Of a stretch of 38,840 nucleotides of DNA, positions 24,903 to 33,661 are shown one piece after another (within the stretch, counting starts at the first letter, position 1; every line of letters starts with the position of its first letter). The DNA comes from Bacilli bacterium. GTDB lineage: Bacteria > Bacillota_I > Bacilli_A > RF39 > UBA660. The stretch spans positions 1-38,840 of the forward strand of contig JAFRVB010000009.1 of the NCBI GenBank assembly GCA_017441845.1, in the 5' to 3' direction. The notes under the pieces are model-generated. The model did no database searches. It was not told the origin of the DNA and saw nothing but the letters and a program-made list of their open reading frames with translations. Position numbers and translations under genes: made by a program.

Positions 24903-26627
24903 TTAGGATTCACTTTTGTATAAACTGTTATATACATCACATGAATTTAATAATTTTTCATGAGTTCCACTATCGATTAGTTTACCACCATCGATAACAT
25001 TAATAATATCTGCATCAATGATAGTGCTTAATCTGTGTGCAACAATAATAATAGTATGATCCTTAACTAATTCATCAATAGTCTTCTTAATATAATCTTG
25101 ACTTTCATTATCTAAAGCAGAAGTTGCCTCATCAAATAATATAATCGGTGTATCAATAAGTAAAGTTCTCGCAATCGCAATTCTTTGTTTTTGACCACCA
25201 GATAAGTTAACTCCACCTTCACCTATAATAGTCTCATAACCATCAGGTAAACTTTCAATATACTCATCAATATATGCTCTCTTACATACATCTTTTACTT
25301 CTTCTAAACTAACATCTTCTTTAACACATCTAAAATTATCCATAATAGATAAATTAAATAAGAATGGAGATTGTCTAATAATAGAAATATTCTTTCTTAA
25401 AGATTCTTCTGTTAAATCTTTGATATTAGTACTATCTATTAATATTTCTCCTTTAGTACAATCAAAATATCTTAATAATAAGTTAAATACAGTACTCTTA
25501 CCATTACCACTTCTACCTACTATAGCTATCTTTTGATTAGGTTCTATTTTTAGATTAAAGTTTTTCAAAGTATCAGCTTCTTCATCACGATATTTAAAGT
25601 ATACATTTTTAAACTCAATATTACCTTTAATATTAGTTAAATTATTATTACCAAACTTCTCATCTTCATATAATTTATTATTAATAATCTCATCAATTCT
25701 CTTTAAAGAAACAGTAACTTTATTATAATTAACACCAAAGTCTGAAAGAGTTTCAACTACTTCATCTATTCTCCATAAGTAAGATTGAAGTACTATAAAT
25801 AAACTATACACAATCTTTCCTTGTATAAAGAAATATCCTCCAGTTAATAAGATAATAAATTCTAATGTGAAATATACTAAGTTATTTAAAGAGTAATAGA
25901 TAATTTCATAATTTCTAATTTTCTTTTGATTACTAAATAAATCAGTTAAGATACTAAAAATAGAATTCTCAGTATTTTTCTTAATACCTAGAGCTTTAAT
26001 CTCTCTGATACCAGTAATATTCTCAGTAGCTCTTTTAACATAATTATCTGATTCTTTCTTAATACTTTCTTGTGTCTTTTTAATTTTAGGGAAGAATTTC
26101 ATTGAAATAAATCCCATAATAATACTAAATATAATTATTTGTATTCCTAGAACCCAAGATATATAGAAAGTTAATCCTAATACTACTATTACTACTAAAG
26201 ACTTACATAATAATCTAATTAATCTATTCATTAAATCCATAACTCTATCAGTATCAGAATAAAGTCTATTTATATATTCACCAACCCCAATATCTTCAAA
26301 CGCAATCGCAGGTAAATTATCTATCTTTTGGTATAAATCTTTTGATGCATTCTTCATAAATTTAATTTCTAGATAATTATAAATTTTATCTCTAGGTATT
26401 TGTAATACAGAAAAGCAAAATATATAGATTAATATCCAAATACCTAGATATAATCCAAAACTAGGTAAGTTTTTTTCTATTAATACTTCTAATGCTCTTC
26501 CCCAAAAATAAGCCGCTATTAATGAAGGCAGGTAAGTAGATAAAACTAAGAAAACATAAATAATTATTTTTAACTTATCTTGTTTTAGATAATTCCAAAT
26601 AAGTTTAAAGTTTTTAGCTTTCTTCAT
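24903..26627 (-). CDS. ABC exporter half-transporter (permease-ATPase fusion, canonical)
   Basis: 574 aa. Six membrane helices (about 1-310) and a C-terminal nucleotide-binding domain with VGRSGNGKST (Walker A), NLSGGQKQR (signature), IILFDEATSALD (Walker B with catalytic Glu) and VAHRLSTI (H-loop). All motifs are canonical, so it can work as a homodimer, typically exporting drugs, peptides or lipids (substrate unknown). GGAGGTGA precedes the ATG. Its 5' leader holds a promoter, a 29-codon leader ORF and an intrinsic terminator, so expression is probably controlled by transcription attenuation. It is divergent from a heterodimeric ABC pair. Confidence 0.93.
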   Translation of the reverse strand: MKKAKNFKLIWNYLKQDKLKIIIYVFLVLSTYLPSLIAAYFWGRALEVLIEKNLPSFGLYLGIWILIYIFCFSVLQIPRDKIYNYLEIKFMKNASKDLYQKIDNLPAIAFEDIGVGEYINRLYSDTDRVMDLMNRLIRLLCKSLVVIVVLGLTFYISWVLGIQIIIFSIIMGFISMKFFPKIKKTQESIKKESDNYVKRATENITGIREIKALGIKKNTENSIFSILTDLFSNQKKIRNYEIIYYSLNNLVYFTLEFIILLTGGYFFIQGKIVYSLFIVLQSYLWRIDEVVETLSDFGVNYNKVTVSLKRIDEIINNKLYEDEKFGNNNLTNIKGNIEFKNVYFKYRDEEADTLKNFNLKIEPNQKIAIVGRSGNGKSTVFNLLLRYFDCTKGEILIDSTNIKDLTEESLRKNISIIRQSPFLFNLSIMDNFRCVKEDVSLEEVKDVCKRAYIDEYIESLPDGYETIIGEGGVNLSGGQKQRIAIARTLLIDTPIILFDEATSALDNESQDYIKKTIDELVKDHTIIIVAHRLSTIIDADIINVIDGGKLIDSGTHEKLLNSCDVYNSLYKSES

Positions 26628-26641
26628 CTAATCACCTCCAT

Positions 26642-26667
26642 AAAAAAATGACTAATATTAGTCATTA
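26642..26667 (-). terminator. Attenuator terminator in the ABC exporter leader
   Basis: AATGACTAATATTAGTCATT (26647-26666) is a perfect 20-base palindrome; read on the minus strand it is followed by seven Ts (26648-26642). It lies just upstream of the exporter's GGAGG and overlaps the leader ORF stop codon, so it would end transcription before the ABC gene unless disrupted. Confidence 0.85.
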
Positions 26668-26754
26668 CAAAGAATAAATAGGAGAAATACTCATATTTAA
26701 TCTTCGATGACTATTGATAAATTTTAGTTTTAAATTATAAACAGTATAAATCAT
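26665..26754 (-). CDS. 29-codon leader peptide of the ABC exporter
   Basis: Small ORF on the minus strand with AGGAGGG (26767-26761) six bases before its ATG. The peptide starts MIYTVYNLKLKF and ends SISPIYSL; the TAA stop (26667-26665) touches the terminator 5' arm. Codons 14-16 (minus TAGTCAT, 26713-26707) are complementary to that arm (ATGACTA), giving an alternative antiterminator. This layout matches ribosome-mediated attenuators of antibiotic-resistance and ABC genes such as bmrB-bmrCD. It is probably a sensor of ribosome stalling rather than a functional product. Confidence 0.75.
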   Translation of the reverse strand: MIYTVYNLKLKFINSHRRLNMSISPIYSL

Positions 26755-26778
26755 GCTTATCCCTCCTAAAACAGTTCC

Positions 26779-26806
26779 ATTATATCATAATAAAAACATA
26801 TGTCAA
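26779..26806 (-). promoter_or_regulatory. Consensus promoter of the leader peptide-ABC exporter unit
   Basis: On the minus strand TTGACA (26806-26801), 16-bp spacer, TGA then TATAAT (26784-26779): full -35 and extended -10 consensus, the best promoter in the window. Strong constitutive initiation is what an attenuation-controlled gene needs. Confidence 0.85.
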
Positions 26807-26823
26807 CATATAATGGTTAACAA

Positions 26824-26852
26824 TTGCTAAAAGAATTTAAATAATATATAAT
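26824..26852 (+). promoter_or_regulatory. Promoter of the heterodimeric ABC pair
   Basis: TTGCTA (26824-26829), 17-bp spacer, TATAAT (26847-26852), with AGGAGG at 26865-26870. The near-palindrome AATGGTTAACAATT (26812-26825) lies between the two divergent -35 boxes and could bind a regulator. Confidence 0.65.
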
Positions 26853-26874
26853 GAAAAAGTAGATAGGAGGACAC

Positions 26875-28638
26875 ATGAGAAAGCTTTTTAAGAATCTAAC
26901 AACTAAAGATAAAGTAATTATCTTTATAGTTACTTTAATAATAGTGTTCCAAGTATGGGTTGAATTAAGATTACCAGATTTTATGTCTGAAATTACTAAA
27001 TTAATTCAAACTGATGGATCTAAGATGAGTGAAATACTAGAACAAGGTGGTTATATGCTACTTTGTGCTTTTGCGTCTATGTTTACGGCTATTATAGTAG
27101 GTTATTTAGTATCAGGTATTTCTGCTGGATTCTCATTAAAATTAAGAGAAAAGTTATTTAAAAAAGTTCAAAAGTTAGATGTTGCTAGTATCAGAAAAAT
27201 ATCTACACCTAGTTTAATCACAAGAACTACTAATGATGTAACTCAAATCGAAATGTTAATCGCCTTAGGTCTACAAGTATTAATAAAAGCTCCAATCATG
27301 GCTATATGGGCTATAACTAAGATAATAAATAGATCTTATCAGTTAAGTGCCATAGTAGGTGCAGGAGTAATAATTCTATTAATCACAATATTCACAATAA
27401 TGTATCATGTAACTCCTAAGTTTAAAAAAGTACAAAAATTAACAGATGATGTTAATAATGTAACTAGAGATAATATTATCGGTGTAAGAGTAATAAGAGC
27501 TTTCAATGCTGAAAAGTTCCATAGAGATAAATTTGAAAAAACAAATGACAAACTAACTAGAACAAATATCTATATTCAAAAATGTTTTGCTTTTATGTCT
27601 CCAATAATGAATTTAGTAATGCACTTTCTAACTTTAGGTATTTACTTTATCGGAGCTATCATAATGATAAATGCTACGATGGTAGATAAACTAAATCTAT
27701 TTAGTAATATGGTTGTATTTACTTCATATGGTATGCAAGTAATTATATCTTTCTTGCTTTTATCAATGATCTTTATGATTTTACCTAGAGCTCAAGTATC
27801 AGCTAATCGTATCAATGAAGTATTAGATACTGAAGTAGATATAAAAGATGGAGATAAAACAAAAGAAGATAAAAAAGAAGAAGGTACTATTGAATTTAAA
27901 AATGTATCTTTCAAATATCCAGACGCTGATGAATATTTATTAGATGATATTTCATTCAAAGTCAAAAAAGGGGAAACAGTTGCTTTCATCGGATCAACTG
28001 GATCAGGTAAATCTACACTTATTAATTTAATTCCTAGATTTTATGATATTTCTAAAGGAGAAATACTAGTAGATGGAATTAATGTTAAAGATTATAAATT
28101 GGAAGAATTACATAATATCATTGGTTATGTTCCTCAAAAAGCTTTTATGTTTACAGGTTCAATTAAAGAAAATGTAGCTTTTGGAGATAACGGAAAAGAA
28201 GAACCATCTCTTCAAAAGATTATGGAATCAGTTCAAGTAGCGCAAGCTAAAGAGTTTATAAAAGATATGCCTAAAGGAGTAGATTCACATCTAGCCAGAG
28301 GTGGTACTAACATATCAGGTGGTCAAAAACAGAGAGTTTCTATCGCTAGAGTAATCGCTAGAGACCCAGAAATATATATATTTGATGATTCTTTCTCAGC
28401 ACTTGATTATCAAACAGATTCTAAATTAAGAAAAGAATTAAAATCTTATACTAAAGATGCCACTATGTTAATAGTTGCTCAAAGAATAGGTACAATATTA
28501 AATGCAGATAAAATTATAGTTTTAGATAAAGGTAAATGTGTAGGTATAGGTACACACAAAGAATTACTAAAGAATTGTGATATCTATAAAGAGATAGCTC
28601 TATCCCAATTATCAAAGGGGGAGTTAGAAAATGCCTAG
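26875..28638 (+). CDS. Heterodimeric ABC exporter subunit, degenerate-site half (BmrC/TM287-like)
   Basis: 587 aa. Six membrane helices, then a nucleotide-binding domain with GSTGSGKST (373-381), canonical signature NISGGQKQR, Walker B IYIFDDS with D505 where the catalytic Glu should be, and VAQRIGTI with Q536 where the H-loop His should be. These two changes mark the non-hydrolysing site of heterodimeric exporters such as TM287/288, LmrCD and BmrCD. Probable multidrug or lipid export. It overlaps the partner gene by 8 bases, ensuring balanced synthesis. AGGAGG precedes the ATG. Confidence 0.93.
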   Translation: MRKLFKNLTTKDKVIIFIVTLIIVFQVWVELRLPDFMSEITKLIQTDGSKMSEILEQGGYMLLCAFASMFTAIIVGYLVSGISAGFSLKLREKLFKKVQKLDVASIRKISTPSLITRTTNDVTQIEMLIALGLQVLIKAPIMAIWAITKIINRSYQLSAIVGAGVIILLITIFTIMYHVTPKFKKVQKLTDDVNNVTRDNIIGVRVIRAFNAEKFHRDKFEKTNDKLTRTNIYIQKCFAFMSPIMNLVMHFLTLGIYFIGAIIMINATMVDKLNLFSNMVVFTSYGMQVIISFLLLSMIFMILPRAQVSANRINEVLDTEVDIKDGDKTKEDKKEEGTIEFKNVSFKYPDADEYLLDDISFKVKKGETVAFIGSTGSGKSTLINLIPRFYDISKGEILVDGINVKDYKLEELHNIIGYVPQKAFMFTGSIKENVAFGDNGKEEPSLQKIMESVQVAQAKEFIKDMPKGVDSHLARGGTNISGGQKQRVSIARVIARDPEIYIFDDSFSALDYQTDSKLRKELKSYTKDATMLIVAQRIGTILNADKIIVLDKGKCVGIGTHKELLKNCDIYKEIALSQLSKGELENA

Positions 28639-30577
28639 ACCTCATGAAAAAATAGAAAAATCTAAAAACTTTAAAGGTTCGATGAAAAAACTAATCAAAT
28701 CTTTAAAAGGATGGTACCTTGGTATCACAATTGCCTTAGTTTTAGCTTTCTTCTCATCAATAATCGCCTTAATCGCACCAAATCAATTATCAAACTTAAC
28801 AGATTATATAACAGAAGGACTAAAACCTAATATATCTGAAACTGTAATACAAGAAATAATGTATAGTGATGAAATATCCTATGAAGATAAACAAAAAACT
28901 CAAGAAATAATGTCTAATTTAGATGCTAATTCTAAAACAGAAGAACTATTAGCTGCCATAGATAAACTACCAAAAGATGTTTATGAAGTAATTAAACCAA
29001 CTATGGATATGCAAAAGATAAAGAAAGTTGCTCTATTACTTGCTATTCTATACGTAGTAAGTTCATTATTCATGTTTGTAGAACAAATAATAATGGCTCT
29101 AGTAACCAATAGTTATTCAAAGAACTTAAGGAAGAGAATAACTGATAAAATTAATCTATTACCATTAAAATATTTTGATAATCATGAAGCAGGAGATATC
29201 CTATCAAGAGTTACTAATGATGTAGATTCAATTGGTATGAATCTAAATCAATCTCTTTCTAATTTAATTGCTTCAATAACTCTATTTATTGGATCAATTA
29301 TCATGATGTTTTATACTAACTGGATAATGGCTATAACTGGAATAGTAGCTTCACTTTTAGGATTTGCTTTTATGGGTATAATTCTATCTAAATCACAAAA
29401 ATACTTTGTAGAACGTCAAGAAAGACTAGGTTCTCTAAATGGTTATATTGAAGAAATATATAGTGGTCATAATGTAGTCTATACATATAATGGTGAAAAA
29501 GAAACTAATAAGAAATTTGATAGACTAAATCATAATCTATTTAAATGTAGTAGAATGAGTCAATTCTTATCAGGTATAATGCCACCATTCATGGGATTTG
29601 TTGGTAATTTAGGTTATGTTGCTGTCTGTGTAGTAGGAGCTCTTCTAACTATGAATGATGTTATCTCATTTGGAGTTATAGTAGCCTTCATGGTTTATGT
29701 AAGACTATTTACTAATCCACTAAATCAAATAGCTCAAGCTGCTACTTCAATGCAGTCTGTTGCTGCTGCTGCAGAACGTGTATTCTCATTCACAGATGAA
29801 AAAGAAGAACCAGATGAAAAAGACTTAAAAGGAAAACTAGATGTAAATAATATAAAAGGTAATATTGAGTTTCATAATGTTAAATTCTCTTATGATAAAA
29901 AGAGACCTATTATTAAGAATTTCTCAGCTAACATAGAAGCAGGACAAAAAGTTGCTATAGTTGGTCCTACTGGTGCTGGTAAAACTACTATGGTTAATCT
30001 ATTAATGAAATTTTATGATATCGATGAAGGAGAAATATTAATAGATGGTATTTCTACTAAAGATTTAACTAGAGAAAATATTCATGATTTATTTATCATG
30101 GTACTTCAAGATACATGGTTATTTGATGGTACTATCGAAGAAAATATTAAATATAATAATCATGCTTCAGAAGAAGAAATATGGTCTGCTTGTAAAACAG
30201 TAGGTATAGATCACTTTATTAAAACTTTACCTGGAGGATTAAAATCAAAAGTATCTGATCAAGAAAATATAAGTTCAGGAGAAAAACAACTTCTTACGAT
30301 AGCTCGTGGTATGATTAAAGACTCTCCATTCTTAATTCTAGATGAAGCTACATCTAATGTAGATACTAGAACAGAAGAATTAGTCGGGAAAGCTATGGAT
30401 AAATTAATTAAAGGAAAAACTTCATTCATAATAGCTCATAGACTAAGTACTATTAAAAATGCTGATCTAATCTTAGTAATGAATGAAGGAAACATAATAG
30501 AACAAGGTACTCATGATGAATTAATGAAAAAAGAAGGTTTCTATTATGAGTTATACAATTCACAATTTGAATTATAA
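28631..30577 (+). CDS. Heterodimeric ABC exporter subunit, catalytic half (BmrD/TM288-like)
   Basis: 648 aa. An extra ~80-residue helical insert (about 60-140) lies between membrane helices 1 and 2, as in BmrD-like subunits, where it faces outward. The nucleotide-binding domain has GPTGAGKTT (445-453, K451), Walker B LILDEAT with E572, H-loop H603 in IAHRLSTI, and an aberrant signature ISSGEKQ instead of LSGGQ. Paired with the upstream subunit this gives one consensus and one degenerate ATP site. Ends at a hairpin terminator that directly abuts the next promoter. Confidence 0.93.
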   Translation: MPRPHEKIEKSKNFKGSMKKLIKSLKGWYLGITIALVLAFFSSIIALIAPNQLSNLTDYITEGLKPNISETVIQEIMYSDEISYEDKQKTQEIMSNLDANSKTEELLAAIDKLPKDVYEVIKPTMDMQKIKKVALLLAILYVVSSLFMFVEQIIMALVTNSYSKNLRKRITDKINLLPLKYFDNHEAGDILSRVTNDVDSIGMNLNQSLSNLIASITLFIGSIIMMFYTNWIMAITGIVASLLGFAFMGIILSKSQKYFVERQERLGSLNGYIEEIYSGHNVVYTYNGEKETNKKFDRLNHNLFKCSRMSQFLSGIMPPFMGFVGNLGYVAVCVVGALLTMNDVISFGVIVAFMVYVRLFTNPLNQIAQAATSMQSVAAAAERVFSFTDEKEEPDEKDLKGKLDVNNIKGNIEFHNVKFSYDKKRPIIKNFSANIEAGQKVAIVGPTGAGKTTMVNLLMKFYDIDEGEILIDGISTKDLTRENIHDLFIMVLQDTWLFDGTIEENIKYNNHASEEEIWSACKTVGIDHFIKTLPGGLKSKVSDQENISSGEKQLLTIARGMIKDSPFLILDEATSNVDTRTEELVGKAMDKLIKGKTSFIIAHRLSTIKNADLILVMNEGNIIEQGTHDELMKKEGFYYELYNSQFEL

Positions 30578-30579
30578 AA

Positions 30580-30604
30580 AAAGTATTTTTAAAATACTTT
30601 TTTT
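30580..30604 (+). terminator. Terminator after the ABC pair
   Basis: AAAGTATTTT (30580-30589) and AAAATACTTT (30591-30600) form a tight hairpin followed by Ts. The -10 box of the next gene starts only a few bases later. Confidence 0.65.
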
Positions 30605-30607
30605 ATT

Positions 30608-30616
30608 TGATATAAT
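30608..30616 (+). promoter_or_regulatory. Extended -10 of the GT2-GtrA gene
   Basis: TGATATAAT, perfect extended -10 with no -35, placed on the T-tract of the upstream terminator, 24 bp before the ATG at 30635. Confidence 0.6.
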
Positions 30617-30634
30617 AAGTATGAGGAGATTATT

Positions 30635-31651
30635 ATGAAATATATTGCTTTAATACCAGCTTATGAACCAGATGATAAACTACCAAAGTTAGTAAAAGAA
30701 TTAAAAAAGAATAACTTTGAAATAGTAGTAGTAAATGATGGTTCAGATGAAAGTTATAATAAATATTTTGAAGATTGTCATACTAAAGTAATTTCTTATA
30801 ATAAGAATCAAGGTAAAGGATATGCTTTAAAGACAGGTTTAAAGTATATAAAAGAGCACTTCGATGACTATGTAGTAGTAACTATGGACTCAGATGGACA
30901 ACATACTGTAAAAGATGCTAAAAAGCTATGTAAATACATTGAAGATCATCCAAAAGAATTAGTCCTAGGTAAAAGAATAAGAAATGAAAAAACACCTATC
31001 AGAAGTAAAATAGGTAATACAATCACAAGATTTATATTTAGATTAGTATCAGGTCAAGATATCTATGATACTCAAACAGGTCTAAGAGCTTTCACTAAAG
31101 ATGTTTTAGATTATCACTTAGAAATAGAAGGTAATAGATTTGAATATGAAATGAATATTCTTTTAAAAGCAAAAAATCATAATATTAAATTATCAGAAAT
31201 AGAAATAGAAACCATCTATTATGATAAAAACTCTAAATCACATTTTAATACTATTAAAGATTCATATAGAGTATATAAAGAAATATTTAAATTCTCTATT
31301 TCAGGGATAATATCTTTCTTAATAGATTATTTCTTATTTACAATCTTCTTATTAACTTCAGGTAATATTATAGTATCTAATGTAGGAGCTAGAATTATAT
31401 CTGCTACAGCTAACTATTCAATAAATAGAAACATAGTATTTAAAAGTAATAATAGTATTCATTCTTCTTTATTAAAATATACAGCTCTAGCGATATTAAT
31501 AATTATATTAAATACTATTATATTAAAATTAATAAGTTTAATAATAACTCCATATATCGCTAAAATATTAACAGAGATAATATTATTCTTTATAAGTTAT
31601 TTTGTTCAAAGTAGAGTAGTATTCAAAAGGACAAATTATGGAAAAAACTAA
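30635..31651 (+). CDS. Fused GT2 glycosyltransferase-GtrA protein
   Basis: 338 aa. Residues 1-215 form a DPM1-like GT2 domain: LIPAYEPDDKL, VVNDGSDES (NDGS 34-37), TMDSDGQH (84-90) and DTQTGLRAF (145-153). Residues about 217-335 form a complete GtrA domain of four helices: FKFSISGIISFLIDYFLF at the start, ARIISATANYSINRNIVFK, and a closing SYFVQSRVVFKR. One chain could thus load a sugar on undecaprenyl phosphate and flip it. The convergent GtrII-like enzyme 0.5 kb away would supply the outer-face transfer. The last 14 bases overlap the YbaK gene. Confidence 0.9.
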   Translation: MKYIALIPAYEPDDKLPKLVKELKKNNFEIVVVNDGSDESYNKYFEDCHTKVISYNKNQGKGYALKTGLKYIKEHFDDYVVVTMDSDGQHTVKDAKKLCKYIEDHPKELVLGKRIRNEKTPIRSKIGNTITRFIFRLVSGQDIYDTQTGLRAFTKDVLDYHLEIEGNRFEYEMNILLKAKNHNIKLSEIEIETIYYDKNSKSHFNTIKDSYRVYKEIFKFSISGIISFLIDYFLFTIFLLTSGNIIVSNVGARIISATANYSINRNIVFKSNNSIHSSLLKYTALAILIIILNTIILKLISLIITPYIAKILTEIILFFISYFVQSRVVFKRTNYGKN

Positions 31652-32111
31652 TGCAATGAGAATTCTAGATCAAAAAAAGATTAGTTATAAAGAATATTAT
31701 TATGGAGAATTACCTATATCTGGGGTAGAAGTAGCTGAAAAACTAAATCAAGATGAAGAACATGTTTATAAAACTTTAGTTACTGTATCTAAATCAAAAA
31801 ACTATTATGTTTTCATGATACCAGTTGCTGAAGAATTAGATTTAAAAAAATGTGCTAAAGCAGTAGGAGAAAAATCAGTAGAAATGATTCCTCAAAAAGA
31901 ATTATTACCTTTAACAGGATATGTTCATGGAGGATGTTCTCCAATAGGTATGAAAAAGAGTTTTAAAACCATAATCAATGATACTGCACTAAATCAAGAT
32001 ACTATTATCTTTAGTGCAGGTAAAGTAGGATATCAAGTAGAGTTAAACTCAAAAGACTTAGAACAAATAGTAAGATTAGAATATTATGATGTAATAAAAA
32101 ATAGTGCATAG
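31638..32111 (+). CDS. YbaK/EbsC family Cys-tRNA(Pro) deacylase-like protein
   Basis: 157 aa, family length. Motifs: VYKTLVTVSKSKNYYVFMIPVAEELDLKKCAKAVGEKSVEMIPQKEL and GYVHGGCSPIGMKK, which match YbaK/ProX-type trans-editing domains that hydrolyse mischarged Cys-tRNA(Pro) or related aminoacyl-tRNAs. Cytoplasmic. It begins inside the GT2-GtrA gene (14-base overlap) and its stop lies in a hairpin shared with the convergent GtrII gene. Confidence 0.92.
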   Translation: MEKTNAMRILDQKKISYKEYYYGELPISGVEVAEKLNQDEEHVYKTLVTVSKSKNYYVFMIPVAEELDLKKCAKAVGEKSVEMIPQKELLPLTGYVHGGCSPIGMKKSFKTIINDTALNQDTIIFSAGKVGYQVELNSKDLEQIVRLEYYDVIKNSA

Positions 32112-32120
32112 CACTATTTT
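32098..32120. terminator. Bidirectional terminator containing both stop codons
   Basis: AAAATAGTGC (32098-32107), loop ATA, GCACTATTTT (32111-32120). The TAG of the plus gene (32109-32111) and the TAG of the minus gene (32116-32114) both lie inside the hairpin, only two bases apart. Confidence 0.8.
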
Positions 32121-33553
32121 AATTTGACAACAAATGTATCTTCGATAACTTTATATTTTTTCATCTTCTTATATTCATTACTCTTAAGTATTTTATTATA
32201 CTTCTTTTCACTAACATATTTTGCATCTATTCCTAGATAATAATTATAAAATTTAGTAATACCTGTACTTCTATCTTGATAATTATCTTTGATTAATTCT
32301 TCATTCGCGACAAAACCATAATTTAATCTAGTTATATTACTAATAGTTTTATTACTTGCTAGTTTACCAGTAATCATAATAGGTCTATGTTTAGTATTCT
32401 TAGTATATAGATCACTTAACATCGCATAAGTTTTATTATAAGTATTTTCTAAAGTATAATAAGTAGCTCTATCTTGAATAATATAATTTCTAAATAATAG
32501 TAACATACAAAGTACTATAAATATAAATGAATAATTATAATTATCTAAACTAATAATAAATGGTATAAATAATAGATAACTCATTGAAAGTAATAAAGTA
32601 AAGTTAATTTCACTAGAATATAAAAGTGATGCATTAAATACTAAAGGTATAGCTAATATTAATATGATCATTATGATTAGATTTTTAACACTTAATTTAG
32701 CTTTAATACTACTTTTAATAATACCAAGTATCATTATAATAAATAGAATAATATTAATTACATAAGTATATAAATAAGTGTTTTTAACTATACTATTACC
32801 AATAAAATAATTAAAGAAATTAACATAGCATCTAATAAAGTTTTTACCTAAATCTAATAAATTAGAAGTATGTAATAAAACTACTGGATCTGTTTTAATT
32901 ACTAATGATAACAGAGTAACTATACCTACATATATTAATGAAGGTATAACGAATGTTAAAAAGTTAAATAGTAATTCTCTATACTTAATTTTCTTATTAA
33001 GAATTTGTTTAATAGCATAAAGTACTATTAACGATAAGAATATACTAATACTAGGTTGATATAAAGTATAAACTATAAATAATAGTAATCCTGAACCTAT
33101 ATATCTATATTTAGATTTATTTCTACATATATTATAGAAAGCATAGAACGCTAATAACATAGATAGAATAATCGCAATAGAGTAGTGACTTGATAAAAGT
33201 ATCGCACTAGTAATAGGATTAATAACTATCAACATAGATAAAAGTATTTTATAAAATTTACTTTTAATGTCAAAGAAATCAATAATCATAATATTTAATA
33301 TCGCTATTAATATTAATGAAAATAACAAACTGATCTCAGGAAATACTAAGAATGATTTAAATACTCCCATAATCCAGAGACCAAATCTTCCCATTGCTAG
33401 TTCACCAACATAACTATTGTAGTAATGACTATTTATTAGTACATCTGAAGTAATAATAGTTTTACTAATTAAAGGAACATGTACTATAAAACCAACCAAT
33501 AGTGTAGTAATAATTACACTAATATTCTTTTTGTTAGAAATCTTCTTAATCAT
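32114..33553 (-). CDS. GtrII-type membrane glucosyltransferase
   Basis: 479 aa from the ATG at 33553; the in-frame GTG at 33565 lies in the likely ribosome binding site GGGTGG. About ten to eleven membrane helices. The N-terminal periplasmic region SDVLINSHYYNSYVGELAMGRFGLWIM, the INPITSAILLSSHYSIAIILSMLLAFYAFY segment and the soluble C-terminal tail ending IEDTFVVKL match the Glucos_trans_II (GtrII) family, first known from Shigella serotype conversion. These enzymes take glucose from undecaprenyl phosphate at the outer face and put it on a polymer. In a Gram-positive the acceptor would be a wall polysaccharide or teichoic acid (inference). Paired with the GT2-GtrA fusion across the shared terminator. 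Confidence 0.85.
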   Translation of the reverse strand: MIKKISNKKNISVIITTLLVGFIVHVPLISKTIITSDVLINSHYYNSYVGELAMGRFGLWIMGVFKSFLVFPEISLLFSLILIAILNIMIIDFFDIKSKFYKILLSMLIVINPITSAILLSSHYSIAIILSMLLAFYAFYNICRNKSKYRYIGSGLLLFIVYTLYQPSISIFLSLIVLYAIKQILNKKIKYRELLFNFLTFVIPSLIYVGIVTLLSLVIKTDPVVLLHTSNLLDLGKNFIRCYVNFFNYFIGNSIVKNTYLYTYVINIILFIIMILGIIKSSIKAKLSVKNLIIMIILILAIPLVFNASLLYSSEINFTLLLSMSYLLFIPFIISLDNYNYSFIFIVLCMLLLFRNYIIQDRATYYTLENTYNKTYAMLSDLYTKNTKHRPIMITGKLASNKTISNITRLNYGFVANEELIKDNYQDRSTGITKFYNYYLGIDAKYVSEKKYNKILKSNEYKKMKKYKVIEDTFVVKLK

Positions 33554-33661
33554 TAAACCACCCACTTATTTATATAATAACAAAAAAAACAAAAATTAAC
33601 TAGAATAACCTTGTAAAATATAAAAAAATATAATAGTATATAACTTGTTGGGGGATTTTTT

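Noticed and set aside
26628-26874. Metabolite riboswitch or T-box in the ABC leader
   Set aside because: No T-box specifier or AG-box sequence and no known aptamer core; the leader is filled by a translated ORF with its own ribosome binding site.
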